64,000 bases of DNA, taken from Paenibacillus sp. NFR01. Its GTDB lineage: Bacteria; Bacillota; Bacilli; Paenibacillales; Paenibacillaceae. The position numbers and the translations under genes are program-made. Position 1 is the first letter of the stretch, and every line of letters starts with the position of its first letter. Location: the NCBI RefSeq assembly GCF_900111565.1, contig NZ_FOIK01000001.1:1271309-1335308 (forward strand). The letters are read 5' to 3'. The notes under the pieces are model-generated. The model made no database searches. It saw only the letters and a list, made by a program, of their open reading frames with translations, and was not told the DNA's origin. Of this stretch, positions 1 to 9,162 are shown in pieces.

Positions 1-465
1 GGCCGGGTCCTGCACCGTAAAATCCGCTTCCAGTCCTTCCAACTGCTCCTGCAGCCACTCGCGAAGTTCGCCCGGACTGCTCTCCCAGAATGACACGGCG
101 CCTTTGCGGACATGCAGCGCGACCCGTTCGTGCTCCAGTTCCGTACGGCGGCTCAGATACACTGCCAGCCGTTCCAGTGCCTCCAGGCTGCCCTGATCCT
201 GGAATTGTACGGGCTGGATATGGCGCAGAAAGACCGGCGGTTCTGCCAGCAGCTTCTGCGGCACTTCCTCCGGCTCAACCTCCAGCGTCGCCACGAAAAT
301 CTCGCCCGGGATCAGCAGCGTGCTCTTTACCGCCCCGAATAGGCGACGCAGCTCTTCCTGGGCATACGGTGCAAACCCGTGGTTGGCAGTGCAAATATAG
401 CGGGAGACCGCTTTTTCCTGACGATTCTCGGCGAGATCGCCGGCCAGGTTTAGATTCTCATTCAA
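1..465 (-). CDS. SAM-dependent methyltransferase, N-terminal part (RlmM-like?)
   Basis: The frame is open to the left edge, so only the first 155 codons are present and any SAM-binding core lies outside. The visible part carries ANHGFAPYAQEELRR, then PGEIFVATLEV and FLRHIQPVQ. This resembles the N-terminal substrate-binding half of RlmM/FtsJ-like rRNA methyltransferases as I recall them; that assignment is by memory and not proven here. The start is a TTG preceded by GGAGG eight bases upstream. It overlaps the stop of the ABC ATPase by four bases (TTGA), so translation is probably coupled and this is the last visible gene of the operon. Confidence 0.55.
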   Translation of the reverse strand, partial: MNENLNLAGDLAENRQEKAVSRYICTANHGFAPYAQEELRRLFGAVKSTLLIPGEIFVATLEVEPEEVPQKLLAEPPVFLRHIQPVQFQDQGSLEALERLAVYLSRRTELEHERVALHVRKGAVSFWESSPGELREWLQEQLEGLEADFTVQDPA

Positions 466-1244
466 TGGGTATTGCCTCCAGCTTTTATTTTTATCCAGGG
501 GCGTTCGTCCTGCCATTCCACTTCGACGGGAAGATCGTAGACCGCCTGGAGCATTTCCTTCGTCAGCACTTCTTCTTTGCGGCCGGCGCCGGCCAATTGT
601 CCGCCATGGATCAGCGCCACATGCGTAAAGAGCGGAACGATCTCCTCTACATGATGCGTCACGTAGACCACCATTACGTTGCGCTGTTTCAGCTTGTCCA
701 CTTCGGCAAGCATTTTTTCGCGTTCGTACAAATCCAGTCCGGCACATGGCTCGTCCATAATCAGCAGCTTGGGATTCCCCATCAGGCAGCGGGCCAGCAT
801 CGCCTTTTTACGCTCTCCCTGGGACAGCGTTCCGAAAGGGTGAAAGGCCAGGTCGCCCAGGTTCATTTCTTCGAGAAGCGCGATCGCCTGGACCTTCACC
901 TCTTCCGGGATCGTTTGATAGAACCGCAGAAAAGCATATGCCCCGGTAGCCACTACTTCCCAGACAGGATCGCTTAGCGAAAGCTTTTCCATAAGGGACG
1001 GGCCGATGTAGCCGATTTCCTTGCGCACCTCGCGGATATCAACCTCGCCGTATTTGTGGCCCAGCACCGTTACCGTACCGCTGCTCGGAAACAAATACCC
1101 GGTCAGCATTTCAAGGATCGTAGTTTTACCCGAGCCGTTGCGCCCGAGAATGACCCAGTTCTCTCCTTGGTGCATCTCAAGCGTAACATCTTCAAGGATT
1201 TGCGTTTGTTCCCGCCGCAAATATAAATGCTGCAATGATATCAT
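462..1244 (-). CDS. ABC transporter ATP-binding protein (YlmA-like)
   Basis: A 260-residue ABC ATPase. Walker A is GRNGSGKT (residues 34-41), the signature LSQGE is near 140 and Walker B is LLIMDEP near 160, followed by a TH switch in VVYVTHHVEE. Family members resembling B. subtilis YlmA and E. coli ModF hydrolyse ATP in the cytoplasm, but no permease gene is adjacent, so the substrate is unknown. ATGA overlaps join it to the thioredoxin-like gene before it and the methyltransferase after it. It could act with a permease encoded elsewhere or in a non-transport role. Confidence 0.85.
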   Translation of the reverse strand: MISLQHLYLRREQTQILEDVTLEMHQGENWVILGRNGSGKTTILEMLTGYLFPSSGTVTVLGHKYGEVDIREVRKEIGYIGPSLMEKLSLSDPVWEVVATGAYAFLRFYQTIPEEVKVQAIALLEEMNLGDLAFHPFGTLSQGERKKAMLARCLMGNPKLLIMDEPCAGLDLYEREKMLAEVDKLKQRNVMVVYVTHHVEEIVPLFTHVALIHGGQLAGAGRKEEVLTKEMLQAVYDLPVEVEWQDERPWIKIKAGGNTH

Positions 1245-1567
1245 AATAAGGCCACTCTCCTTATGTAGTCCAGAACATGCTGCACGGAGCCCATACGGTA
1301 TAAAATGTTCATCACGCCGCTGCGGTCTGCCGGAGCCGCCATCAGCACCGGAACGCTCGACAGCTTATATTGGCTTACCAGCTGAGGCATGAGGTTCAGG
1401 TTTGCCTTTACAAGGGTCACCTCGGAAGGCAGCATCGTCCCGGCAATCTCCAGCATCCGCAGCGCAACCTTACAGGTACCGCATATCGGGGTATAACCGA
1501 ATACGACCAGCGGTGCGCCGGCCTGCCCGATCAGCTCCAGCAGTTCCTTCTGCTCCATCTCGTTCAC
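1241..1567 (-). CDS. Thioredoxin-like protein
   Basis: A 108-residue single-domain thioredoxin fold. The redox motif CGTC lies in YTPICGTCKVALRML (residues 25-39), and the cis-proline region is SSVPVL. The active site is CGTC instead of the canonical CGPC, as in YusE/YtpP-like thioredoxins. The likely role is cytoplasmic thiol-disulfide exchange, partner unknown. The GTG start overlaps the stop of the upstream receiver-domain gene (GTGA), and its own stop overlaps the ABC ATPase start. Family assignment is firm; the physiological role is open. Confidence 0.85.
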   Translation of the reverse strand: MNEMEQKELLELIGQAGAPLVVFGYTPICGTCKVALRMLEIAGTMLPSEVTLVKANLNLMPQLVSQYKLSSVPVLMAAPADRSGVMNILYRMGSVQHVLDYIRRVALL

Positions 1568-1914
1568 GGCCGTTTCGCCTCCGCTTCTTCGGCAATTTCC
1601 TTCAACCGGCGTGCATCAGGGGGACCGGAGTACAGCGACGTCTCCAGCGGCACTGCAGGGTACAGCGTCTCGTACATTGCCTTTCGCCCGAGCGCGCTGG
1701 AGGTATGCAGATAGATCTCCCGCGGGTACAGCCCTTCAAGCACCATCTTGCGGGCGACCTCCCCGCCGCTTACATCCTCCGGCCCCATATCGTAATCCAG
1801 CGACAAAACGCCGATCTCGCATTCCCGCAGCAGCAGCAGACACTCTTCTGTCGTCCTTGCCAGCGTGAACCCGGGCGGCCGTTTCCTGAGATCGTCCATA
1901 TACACATGGATCAC
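1564..1914 (-). CDS. Cyclic-phosphate-processing receiver-like domain protein (cREC)
   Basis: A stand-alone receiver-like domain of about 116 residues. It begins VIHVYMDDLR and contains the acidic motif GVLSLDYDMG, which occupies the phospho-acceptor strand position. This matches the family usually annotated as a cyclic-phosphate processing receiver domain; the biochemical role is a prediction. I chose a GTG start because GGGAGG sits six bases upstream. An ATG nine codons further up overlaps the nfo gene and lacks a good ribosome site. It lies between nfo and the thioredoxin gene in one operon, with 17 bases after nfo and a GTGA overlap ahead. Confidence 0.7.
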   Translation of the reverse strand: MIHVYMDDLRKRPPGFTLARTTEECLLLLRECEIGVLSLDYDMGPEDVSGGEVARKMVLEGLYPREIYLHTSSALGRKAMYETLYPAVPLETSLYSGPPDARRLKEIAEEAEAKRP

Positions 1915-1931
1915 CCGGATCCCTCCCCGCT

Positions 1932-2777
1932 TCAAAACCATTGATTAACGACATTAATTTCATGCCGGTGAGTGCCATCCGGCCCTTTTTCCGTTTCCAT
2001 GGCGATTGCCATTCCTTGCATTGGCGGTGCCGTGATCAGCGATTTCAAGCCTTCCATGCCGATCCTTCCCTGTCCCAGCGGCGCATGGCGGTCCCGGCGC
2101 GAGCCGTAATCATATAACGAGTCATTCAAATGAACGGCTCCGAGATGAGGCCAATAATTCAGCTTTGCCCCATGCTCAAGCAAATCTTCCGTCCGCCGCG
2201 GATCCCAAATGCCGGCCGCAAATGCATGGCAGGTGTCGAGGCAAAAGCCGATTCGGTCCGGATATAAGCAGAGTTCCCTGATCTTGACAAGTTCCTCCAG
2301 CATCATTCCTTCGCGGCCATGGTTCCCGGCCTGGTTCTCGATTAGCACCCTCGCCTTCCCCTGCCAATCGGCAAGCACTTCGTTTAAACATTGTATAATA
2401 TTTTGATAGCCTTGTAACGGCTCCAAGCCGGAAAATTGGCCAAAATGAACGATTATTCCAAGCGAGCCGCAGGCTTCGGCGATGTGCAGATCGTTGCGCA
2501 GCGAAGCGACCATCAGACTGCGCGGCGAAGGGCCGGCGGCAGGCGCGGCCAGATTCGTTGGATAGGGTGTATGCGCAAAAGAAACGATGCCATGCTCGCG
2601 GCAATATTCCGCGCAGGCGTGCGCATCGCGCGCTTCCAATGTCTTTGGCTTCAGGCTGCGCGGATTTTTCGGAAAATATTGAAAGCATGTCGCGCCGCTC
2701 TCCCTGGCGAACCGGGCTGCCTGCCCATAACCGCCGCGGATGCTGACATGCGCTCCAATATAAGGTTTAGCCTTCAT
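1932..2777 (-). CDS. nfo: Endonuclease IV (AP endonuclease, TIM barrel)
   Basis: Base-excision-repair enzyme that cleaves the backbone 5' of abasic sites using a three-metal centre. Visible hallmarks are YIGAHVSIRGG at the start, FAHTPYPTNLA, the metal-binding VLIENQAG, FCLDTCHAFAAG, and HLNDS followed by RRDRHAPLGQGRIG. The carboxy end has AMETEK. Length is about 281 residues, normal for the family. The start MKAKPYIGAH is used because the upstream extension has no family similarity. It overlaps the glycosylase stop by 11 bases, so two base-excision enzymes are translationally coupled. Zinc ligands look intact. Confidence 0.93.
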   Translation of the reverse strand: MKAKPYIGAHVSIRGGYGQAARFARESGATCFQYFPKNPRSLKPKTLEARDAHACAEYCREHGIVSFAHTPYPTNLAAPAAGPSPRSLMVASLRNDLHIAEACGSLGIIVHFGQFSGLEPLQGYQNIIQCLNEVLADWQGKARVLIENQAGNHGREGMMLEELVKIRELCLYPDRIGFCLDTCHAFAAGIWDPRRTEDLLEHGAKLNYWPHLGAVHLNDSLYDYGSRRDRHAPLGQGRIGMEGLKSLITAPPMQGMAIAMETEKGPDGTHRHEINVVNQWF

Positions 2778-3582
2778 GCTGGCATTCCGGGCAGTAGAAC
2801 ACCTTGCGGCCGGAAAGCTCGGTTTTGACAATCGTTCCCCCGTCGCGTAGGCACGGTTCGCCTCCGCGGTCATACACTTTGCAGCAATCATTGTACCGGC
2901 CTGTCACCGTATCGCCGGCCATAAACGGCATCTCCATGTACCCGCCGATCTCGGTCGCTTCGGTCAGCACCTTGCGGACGCTATCATACAGCCGCCCGAC
3001 AGCTTCCGGCGACAGATTCTGAACGAGCGCCGACGGCAGCAGACGCGCCTCGAAGGCAATTTCGTCGGCATAACAGTTGCCGATGCCTGCCATGACCTGC
3101 TGGTTGACCAGCAGGCTCTTAAGCGCCCCGCGCCGCCCGCGCAGTAGCTCGGCAAAACGTTCTGCCGTCATCCGCCGATCCAAAAGTTCGGGTCCCAGCT
3201 TGCCCATGGCCGCTTCGCTTTCTTTTACGGACAGCAAATGCAAGTAGCCCAGCCGCAGGCCCATGAAATACAAAAGGTTATCGCCGAATGCGATTTCCAC
3301 TTGCGTCGTGCGGTCCGGCCGCTCAGACTCGGGTCCGTAGTATAAGAGCCCTCCCAGCATCAGATGAAGCAGCAGCCGGCGGCCGTCGTGCAGATGGAAC
3401 AGCAGATGTTTGGCCCGCCGTTCTACGTATACCACTCTGGCCCCCACCAGCGCTTTGGCAAAGGCATCGGCGTCCATGTTGATTGACTTTTCCCGGTTCA
3501 CCGTTACGGCGGTAATCGGAATATTTATGATATGCTGGCCCAGCAGCATTCGGTAATTCTCCATTTCCGGAAATTCCGGCAT
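2767..3582 (-). CDS. Fpg/Nei family DNA glycosylase
   Basis: A 271-residue formamidopyrimidine/endonuclease VIII-type glycosylase that removes oxidised bases and nicks by beta/delta elimination. It starts MPEFPEME, giving the N-terminal proline nucleophile and adjacent Glu. VERRAKHLL carries the conserved Lys near 58, and MAGIGNCYADEI the H2TH region with the family Asn. The C-terminal zinc finger is GEPCLRDGG with FYCPECQ, so the expected second Cys of the first pair is an Asp. It is probably active but possibly altered in metal binding. Upstream site AAGGA with nine-base spacing; nfo overlaps the 3' end. Confidence 0.88.
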   Translation of the reverse strand: MPEFPEMENYRMLLGQHIINIPITAVTVNREKSINMDADAFAKALVGARVVYVERRAKHLLFHLHDGRRLLLHLMLGGLLYYGPESERPDRTTQVEIAFGDNLLYFMGLRLGYLHLLSVKESEAAMGKLGPELLDRRMTAERFAELLRGRRGALKSLLVNQQVMAGIGNCYADEIAFEARLLPSALVQNLSPEAVGRLYDSVRKVLTEATEIGGYMEMPFMAGDTVTGRYNDCCKVYDRGGEPCLRDGGTIVKTELSGRKVFYCPECQHEG

Positions 3583-3625
3583 TGGTCATCGTCCTTCCAG
3601 TAAGTAAATGTAGTCACAATTGCCA

Positions 3626-4414
3626 TTATACACCGAGCGTGACCATGAGTTCAGCTAAATCCTCGCAGATCAGGTCAGGGACGGCGCCTGTCAGCTTTGC
3701 ATAGTCCTCGTAGTTATCCCGCGTCGTAATGCCTGTCAGCACCAATATAGTGCGGCACCCGGCTTTCCCTCCGGCGGATATATCCGTCCGCATATTGTCG
3801 CCGACCACGACGGCCTGCTCCACGGGGATGCCGAGCATCTCGGCGGCATAACGAATCATGTACGCTTCCGGCTTGCCGATTACTACCGGCGGCATGCCGC
3901 TGGCCGCCTCGATCGCCGCTCCTATTGAACCCGCCCCCGGCATCACGCCGTCATCGGTCGGCAGCATGAGATCGGGATTGGTCAGCACAAACCGGGCCCC
4001 TTCGCGGATCCAGCGGGAGGCCTTCGCGAGCGCGGCGTAATCGAAGGCACGGTAAATCCCCTGGACCACAACCTGCGGCGATTCGTCGACCACGAATAAT
4101 CCCGCTTCTTTAAATGCGGTATGGAGGCCTTCCTCTCCCAGTATCGCCACGCGCGCCCCAGGCGATTCTTGCGCCACGAAATGCGCCGACGCCAGCGACG
4201 ATGTGCATACTTCATGCGCCTCTGCTTTGATGCCCATGCCGCGCAGATGGGCCGCGACCTGCTCCTGCGTCCGCGAGGAATTATTGGTGACGAACAGGAA
4301 AGGGACCCCCGCAACGCGGAGGCCCGCTATCAGTCTATCGGCATCTTTAATCATGATTCCGCCGTGAAACAGCGTGCCGTCGAGGTCGATCAGCAGCGCT
4401 CCGATGTCCTTCAT
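3626..4414 (-). CDS. HAD-IIA family phosphatase (NagD/PNPase-like)
   Basis: A HAD-superfamily phosphatase of the NagD/p-nitrophenylphosphatase branch, about 262 residues. Motif I is DLDGTLFHGG, motif II FVTNNSS, the C2-type cap is in the middle, and GKP with VVGDNMRTDI gives motifs III and IV. The family hydrolyses phosphorylated sugars, glycolate or nucleotides; the substrate here cannot be told. The start MKDIGALL is chosen because GGAGG lies seven bases upstream, whereas the earlier ATG has none. It is 43 bases ahead of the glycosylase and may belong to the same transcript. Confidence 0.85.
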   Translation of the reverse strand: MKDIGALLIDLDGTLFHGGIMIKDADRLIAGLRVAGVPFLFVTNNSSRTQEQVAAHLRGMGIKAEAHEVCTSSLASAHFVAQESPGARVAILGEEGLHTAFKEAGLFVVDESPQVVVQGIYRAFDYAALAKASRWIREGARFVLTNPDLMLPTDDGVMPGAGSIGAAIEAASGMPPVVIGKPEAYMIRYAAEMLGIPVEQAVVVGDNMRTDISAGGKAGCRTILVLTGITTRDNYEDYAKLTGAVPDLICEDLAELMVTLGV

Positions 4415-4554
4415 CTCCGTTCCTCCATTCATGATGTACTACTGCCGTGCCGGTTATTTCCCGCCATCCGATCGACGCCAAACAAGCCGCAGTGACGAGA
4501 TTGGTTGCATACAGCGTCGAAAGATAGCGAACAGTTAGCTAGTTGTACTCTTTT

Positions 4555-4570
4555 TGACACAATCTTGTCA
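4555..4570. promoter_or_regulatory. Inverted repeat ahead of the HAD-IIA gene
   Basis: TGACA-N6-TGTCA lies between the RNase Z stop and the HAD-IIA start. It could be an operator or a weak hairpin. No matching regulator is recognised, so this is only a sequence observation. Confidence 0.3.
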
Positions 4571-4610
4571 CTTCCTGCGCTTTCCCGGAAAATAATTTAA
4601 TCTCCGAAAA

Positions 4611-5549
4611 TCATTTCCCCGAACTGCGGCGCAGCACCGGAAAAGTGCAAAACTCCTCGGCCAGCTGCGTCTTGGGAAAAATCTCCTGCGCTTCTTCCAG
4701 CAGAGGGAGCAGCTCCTCCGGCGAGGTGTAGCGTGAGCTGAAGTGCGTCAGCAGCAATTCTCGCCCCTCTGCTTCCCGCGCTAACTCGGCCGCCTGCCGG
4801 GATGTGCTGTGGTGATACTGGTACGCCGTCTCGGCCAGGTCATGCGCGAAGGTGGCTTCGTGTACGATCAGATCGGCACCCTGCGACAGCTTCACCGCAT
4901 TCGCACAGGGCCGCGTATCGCCAAGAATCGCAACAATCCGCCCCCGCTTCGGCGCAAACAGCACGTCAGCGGCCCGCAGGGCCACTCCGGTATCCGTGGT
5001 GATATCCTCGCCTTTCTTCAGTTTGCCGTAAAGCGGCCCAGGCTTTAGCCCATGGCTTTGCAGCAGTTCGGTATTCAGGCTGCCGGGACTGTCCTTCTCC
5101 GTAATCCGGTAGCCGTAGCTGTCAATCCGGTGCTCCAGCAGGAGCGCCTCCACTTTGAAGGTGTCGTCTTCGAAGACCAGTCCTCCGGTATGCTCGATAA
5201 TGTCCAGTTTATAGGGAATCCGGCATTGGCTTACCGACAGCGCCGTATCCAGAAAGACCTTCAGCCCCGGCGGTCCGTACACCGTCAGCGGCGAGATGCC
5301 GCCCTGGTAACCGCGGCTGGACAAAAGGCCCGGCAGGCCGAACAGGTGGTCACCATGCAGATGGGTGATGAACAGCTTCTCCAGCTTGCCCAGGCGCAGC
5401 GGCGAGCGCAGCACCTGATGCTGCGTGCCTTCGCCGCAGTCGAACATCCAAAACGAACGTCTTTCTTCCAGCAGCCGCAGGGCAATGGATGTCACGTTCC
5501 GCTGAATGGTCGGGACACCCGCATTTGTGCCCAAAAAATAAAGTTCCAT
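4611..5549 (-). CDS. rnz: Ribonuclease Z
   Basis: tRNA 3'-processing endonuclease of the metallo-beta-lactamase fold, 312 residues, the usual length of the short form. The zinc motif is FITHLHGDHLFGLPG, preceded by FDCGEGTQ. Later elements are GDTRPC, LIVHEATF and LLLTHFSSRY, completing the His/Asp ligand set and the exosite region. The start MELYFLGTNAG follows a strong AAGGAGG. It is transcribed toward the HAD-IIA gene and separated from metH upstream by a strong terminator, so it probably has its own promoter within about 110 bases. Confidence 0.95.
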   Translation of the reverse strand: MELYFLGTNAGVPTIQRNVTSIALRLLEERRSFWMFDCGEGTQHQVLRSPLRLGKLEKLFITHLHGDHLFGLPGLLSSRGYQGGISPLTVYGPPGLKVFLDTALSVSQCRIPYKLDIIEHTGGLVFEDDTFKVEALLLEHRIDSYGYRITEKDSPGSLNTELLQSHGLKPGPLYGKLKKGEDITTDTGVALRAADVLFAPKRGRIVAILGDTRPCANAVKLSQGADLIVHEATFAHDLAETAYQYHHSTSRQAAELAREAEGRELLLTHFSSRYTSPEELLPLLEEAQEIFPKTQLAEEFCTFPVLRRSSGK

Positions 5550-5577
5550 TTCTGTCCTCCTTTCCTTCTGTATCATC

Positions 5578-5606
5578 AAGAAAACCTCCCGGCGACCGGG
5601 AGGTTC
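5578..5606 (-). terminator. Rho-independent terminator after metH
   Basis: On the minus strand AACCTCCCGG pairs with CCGGGAGGTT around a short loop, followed by TTTTCTTG. It sits just past the metH stop and before rnz. Confidence 0.85.
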
Positions 5607-5662
5607 CGTTCCTGAACCGCTAGAGCGGCAGCAGAAACGACGAAATTGAAGTTATCGCTAAT

Positions 5663-8600
5663 TTATTGCTTTTCCACATTAAAATACTGTGCCTGCGGAT
5701 GCGCGAATACCATCGCCGTAACCGACGCTTCCGGCTCCATCATAAAGCCGTCCGTCAGTTCGATGCCGATATCCTCCGGTTTAATCAGTTTGAACAGCGG
5801 ACCCTGGTCCTCCAGATCCGGGCATGCCGGATACCCGAAGCTCACCCGTATGCCTTGGTACCGCGCCCCATGTCTTTGCTTCATCGTCATATCGGCCGGG
5901 TCCGGGAAACCCCATGTATCGCGAATCATATGATGCACCCGCTCCGCCAGCCCTTCGGCGACCTCCAGTGCGACGGCCTGCAGCGCATGGGAGCGGAGAT
6001 AATCGCCCTTCTCCTTCAAAGCATTCGACTGATCGCGAATGCCCTGGCCCGCGGTTACAGCCATAAAGCCGACATAGTCCATAATCCCGCTCTCCACCGG
6101 CTTCAGGAAGTCGGCCAGGCACAGATAAGGGTCGACGTTCTGGCGCGGGAAGGTAAACCGGTGCAGTACCTTCGCTTGATCCTGCGGGTCATAGATCAGA
6201 ATATCGTTGCCTTGCGACTGGGCCGGGAAAAACTGATAAATGGCGTTTGGAGTTATTGTACCCTCCATAATCGCCTGATGCAAAAGCCCGTCAACGGTCT
6301 CCTTCAGTTCCGTCGTGCGTTTATCCCCGGAAGCCAGCAGCGTCTCGACGGAACCCTTCACTCCCAGATGATGCCCCAGCAGCATCTGCATATTCACATA
6401 CGGCACGATGTGGCCGAGCGGATAGTTCCGCAGCACATGGCGCTCCAGATCCGGCGGGGTGAATACCGGCGCATCCGCCGATATTTTGGAGCGCACGGCG
6501 CGCGTCAGTACCGGCAGCTCCGTTTTTGGTGCGGCAACCGCAGCAGCTTCGGCATCGATCCGGGACTCTTCTTCCAGCTTCGCCCGTTCCACGGGGTCCA
6601 TCAGCCGGTTGGCGAGATCCAGCCCGTCCATCGCATCCTTTGCATACAGCACAAGCCCGTCGTACTCCGGCTTGATCCGCGTTTTGGTGAATTTGCGGGT
6701 GAGTGCAGCGCCGCCAACCATAATCGGAGCGTCGATGCCGGCATTGCGCAAATCCTGGGCGGTCAATACCATCTGCTGCGCCGATTTGACGAGCAGGCCG
6801 GACAGGCCGATCGCATCCGCTTTTTCCTTGCGGTATGCCTCAATGATCGTCTCCGGCGGAACCTTGATGCCCAAATTGACAATCTGGTACCCGTTATTGG
6901 AGAGAATGATTTCGACCAGGTTTTTGCCGATGTCATGTACATCGCCTTTGACGGTGGCCAGGATAATTTTCCCTTTCACGGATGACTCGTTTTTCTCCAT
7001 GAATTGCTCCAGGTGGTTGACCGAAGCCTTCATGACCTCGGCGCTCTGGAGCACCTCCGCGACAATCAGCTCGTTGTTATTGAACAGCCGGCCTACCTCA
7101 GACATTCCTGCCATCAGCGGTCCGTTGATAATCTCAAGCGGAGCGCTTGTCTTCAGCGCTTCGTTCAAGTCGGGAATCAGCCCTTCCTTCGTGCCTTCCA
7201 CGACATAAGAGGCCAGACGCTCCTCCAGTGAAAGGTTGGAGATCTTTTCTTTCTTCTCCACCTTTTTCTCCCGGAAAGCCGCCACGAATGCGGCAAGCGT
7301 CTCGTCATTGGTGTTGTAGATCAGCTCTTCGGCAAGCTTGCGTTCCTCTTCGGGAATCGAGGCATAACGTTCCACCTTCTCCGTATTGACGATGGCATAG
7401 TCGAGGCCTGCTTTAGTGCATTCATACAGGAACACCGAGTTCAGCACCTCGCGCCCCGCTTCCGGCAGGCCGAACGACACGTTGCTGATGCCAAGAATCG
7501 TATGCACCTGCGGATATTCCGTTTTAATCAGACGGATTCCGTCGATCGTCTCCTTGGCGGAGCCGATGTATTGCTCATCGCCGGTGCCGACCGGGAACAC
7601 GAGCGTATCAAAGATCAGGTCCTCCGGCTGCAGACCGTATTTGTTCACGAGCAGGTCATAGGAGCGTTTGGCCACTTCCAGCTTGTCCCCGGCTTTAATG
7701 GCCTGGCCGGTTTCGTCGATGGTGCCGACGACCACGGCTGCGCCGTATTTATGGATCAGCGGAGCGACATGCTCGAATTTTTCTTCACCATCTTCAAGAT
7801 TAATGGAGTTAATTATCGCCTTACCTTGGCAGTATTGCAGCGCCAAATCGATAACCTTCGGATCCGTTGTATCGATCATCAGCGGCACCTTTACTTTTTT
7901 GACGACCAGTTCGAGGAATTTCTTGATATCCTCCGCTTCATCGCGGTCCGGGTCCTGCACGCAGACATCGACCACCTGGGCGCCGCTTTTGACCTGGGCC
8001 CGGGCAATTTCCGAAGCTTCCTCATATTTGCCTTCGACGATCAGCCGCTTGAACTTCCGGGAACCGAGCACATTGGTACGCTCGCCGACCATGTACGGAC
8101 GGTTTTCGTTTTCGACGTAGACCGGATCGATGCCGGACAAAGCCGGCGGGTGGGCGCCTGTAAGCGCACGGGGTTCGTAATTAGCCAATACATCGGCCAT
8201 TGCACGGATATGCTCCGGAGTCGTTCCGCAGCAGCCGCCGGCAATGTTGAGCCAGCCCTTTTCTGCAAAACCGCCGAGCTTTCTCGCCAGCGAATCCGGG
8301 GATTCGTGGTAATTGCCGTTCTCATCGGGCAGCCCCGCATTCGGGTAACAGCTTACCGCCGCCGAAGAAATATCGGACAGGGTACGGATATGGTCGCGCA
8401 TAAATTCCGGTCCGGTTGCGCAGTTGAGTCCCACCGAAATCGGATTCAAATGCTCCAGCGAAATATAGAATGCTTCAATATTCTGACCGGCGAGCGTCGT
8501 ACCCATCGGTTCGATCGTCCCCGAGATCATGATCGGCAGCGTAATGCCCGTCTTGGCAAAAGCATTGCGGATACCGATGCTTCCCGCTTTTACGTTCAGC

Positions 8601-9100
8601 GTATCCTGCGAGGTCTCCAGCAGCATGACATCCACGCCGCCTTCGATCAGCGCGACCGCTTGCTCTTCATAGCTGTCCACCAGCTCCGCGAAAGTAACGC
8701 CGCCGGTAACGGACAACGTCTTCGTCGTTGGCCCCATCGCCCCGACCACATAACGCGGACGTTCGCTACTTGCGTATTTGTCTACCGCGTTCCGGGCCAG
8801 CCGCGCCGCCTCCAGATTCAGCTCCCGCGCTTTTTCAGGAATGTCGTATTCGGCCAGCACGACCGAGGTCGCGCCAAACGTATTCGTCTCGATCAGATCC
8901 GCACCTGCGGCTAAATATTGCTCATGGATATGCTGAATGACATCCGGTCTGGTCAAGGTCAGCATTTCATTGCAGCCCTCCAGATCCTCCCCGCCGAAAT
9001 CTGCTGCGGTAAGCGGCACCTGTTGAATCATCGTGCCCATAGCCCCGTCTAAAATAAGAATGCGCTGCTGCATGCTTTCAGCAAGTGTGAGTTTTGCCAC
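5663..9100 (-). CDS. metH: Cobalamin-dependent methionine synthase
   Basis: Methylates homocysteine to methionine using 5-methyl-THF and B12. The four modules are in order. The homocysteine domain begins ILDGAMGTMIQQ and has zinc Cys in GLNCATG and GGCCGTTP. The pterin domain carries RPYMVGERTNVLGS. The cobalamin cap and binding domain have the lower-ligand motif DVHDIGKN. The C-terminal AdoMet activation domain carries GIRVSFGYPACPD. Length is about 1,145 residues, close to the family norm. A GTG start (VAKLTLAES) preceded by GGGGGG eight bases away is preferred over the ATG 24 bases upstream. No SAM or B12 riboswitch is seen in the short leader. Confidence 0.95.
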   Translation of the reverse strand: MAKLTLAESMQQRILILDGAMGTMIQQVPLTAADFGGEDLEGCNEMLTLTRPDVIQHIHEQYLAAGADLIETNTFGATSVVLAEYDIPEKARELNLEAARLARNAVDKYASSERPRYVVGAMGPTTKTLSVTGGVTFAELVDSYEEQAVALIEGGVDVMLLETSQDTLNVKAGSIGIRNAFAKTGITLPIMISGTIEPMGTTLAGQNIEAFYISLEHLNPISVGLNCATGPEFMRDHIRTLSDISSAAVSCYPNAGLPDENGNYHESPDSLARKLGGFAEKGWLNIAGGCCGTTPEHIRAMADVLANYEPRALTGAHPPALSGIDPVYVENENRPYMVGERTNVLGSRKFKRLIVEGKYEEASEIARAQVKSGAQVVDVCVQDPDRDEAEDIKKFLELVVKKVKVPLMIDTTDPKVIDLALQYCQGKAIINSINLEDGEEKFEHVAPLIHKYGAAVVVGTIDETGQAIKAGDKLEVAKRSYDLLVNKYGLQPEDLIFDTLVFPVGTGDEQYIGSAKETIDGIRLIKTEYPQVHTILGISNVSFGLPEAGREVLNSVFLYECTKAGLDYAIVNTEKVERYASIPEEERKLAEELIYNTNDETLAAFVAAFREKKVEKKEKISNLSLEERLASYVVEGTKEGLIPDLNEALKTSAPLEIINGPLMAGMSEVGRLFNNNELIVAEVLQSAEVMKASVNHLEQFMEKNESSVKGKIILATVKGDVHDIGKNLVEIILSNNGYQIVNLGIKVPPETIIEAYRKEKADAIGLSGLLVKSAQQMVLTAQDLRNAGIDAPIMVGGAALTRKFTKTRIKPEYDGLVLYAKDAMDGLDLANRLMDPVERAKLEEESRIDAEAAAVAAPKTELPVLTRAVRSKISADAPVFTPPDLERHVLRNYPLGHIVPYVNMQMLLGHHLGVKGSVETLLASGDKRTTELKETVDGLLHQAIMEGTITPNAIYQFFPAQSQGNDILIYDPQDQAKVLHRFTFPRQNVDPYLCLADFLKPVESGIMDYVGFMAVTAGQGIRDQSNALKEKGDYLRSHALQAVALEVAEGLAERVHHMIRDTWGFPDPADMTMKQRHGARYQGIRVSFGYPACPDLEDQGPLFKLIKPEDIGIELTDGFMMEPEASVTAMVFAHPQAQYFNVEKQ

Positions 9101-9162
9101 TTCAGTATCCCCCCGTAAAAACATTAGAGTAAGTTTAGCAGAATAAAGGGAATTGGGGAAGT

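Noticed and set aside
5666-8914. Long plus-strand frames opposite metH
   Set aside because: metH has all four domains on the minus strand; the plus frames have no recognisable motifs or ribosome sites.
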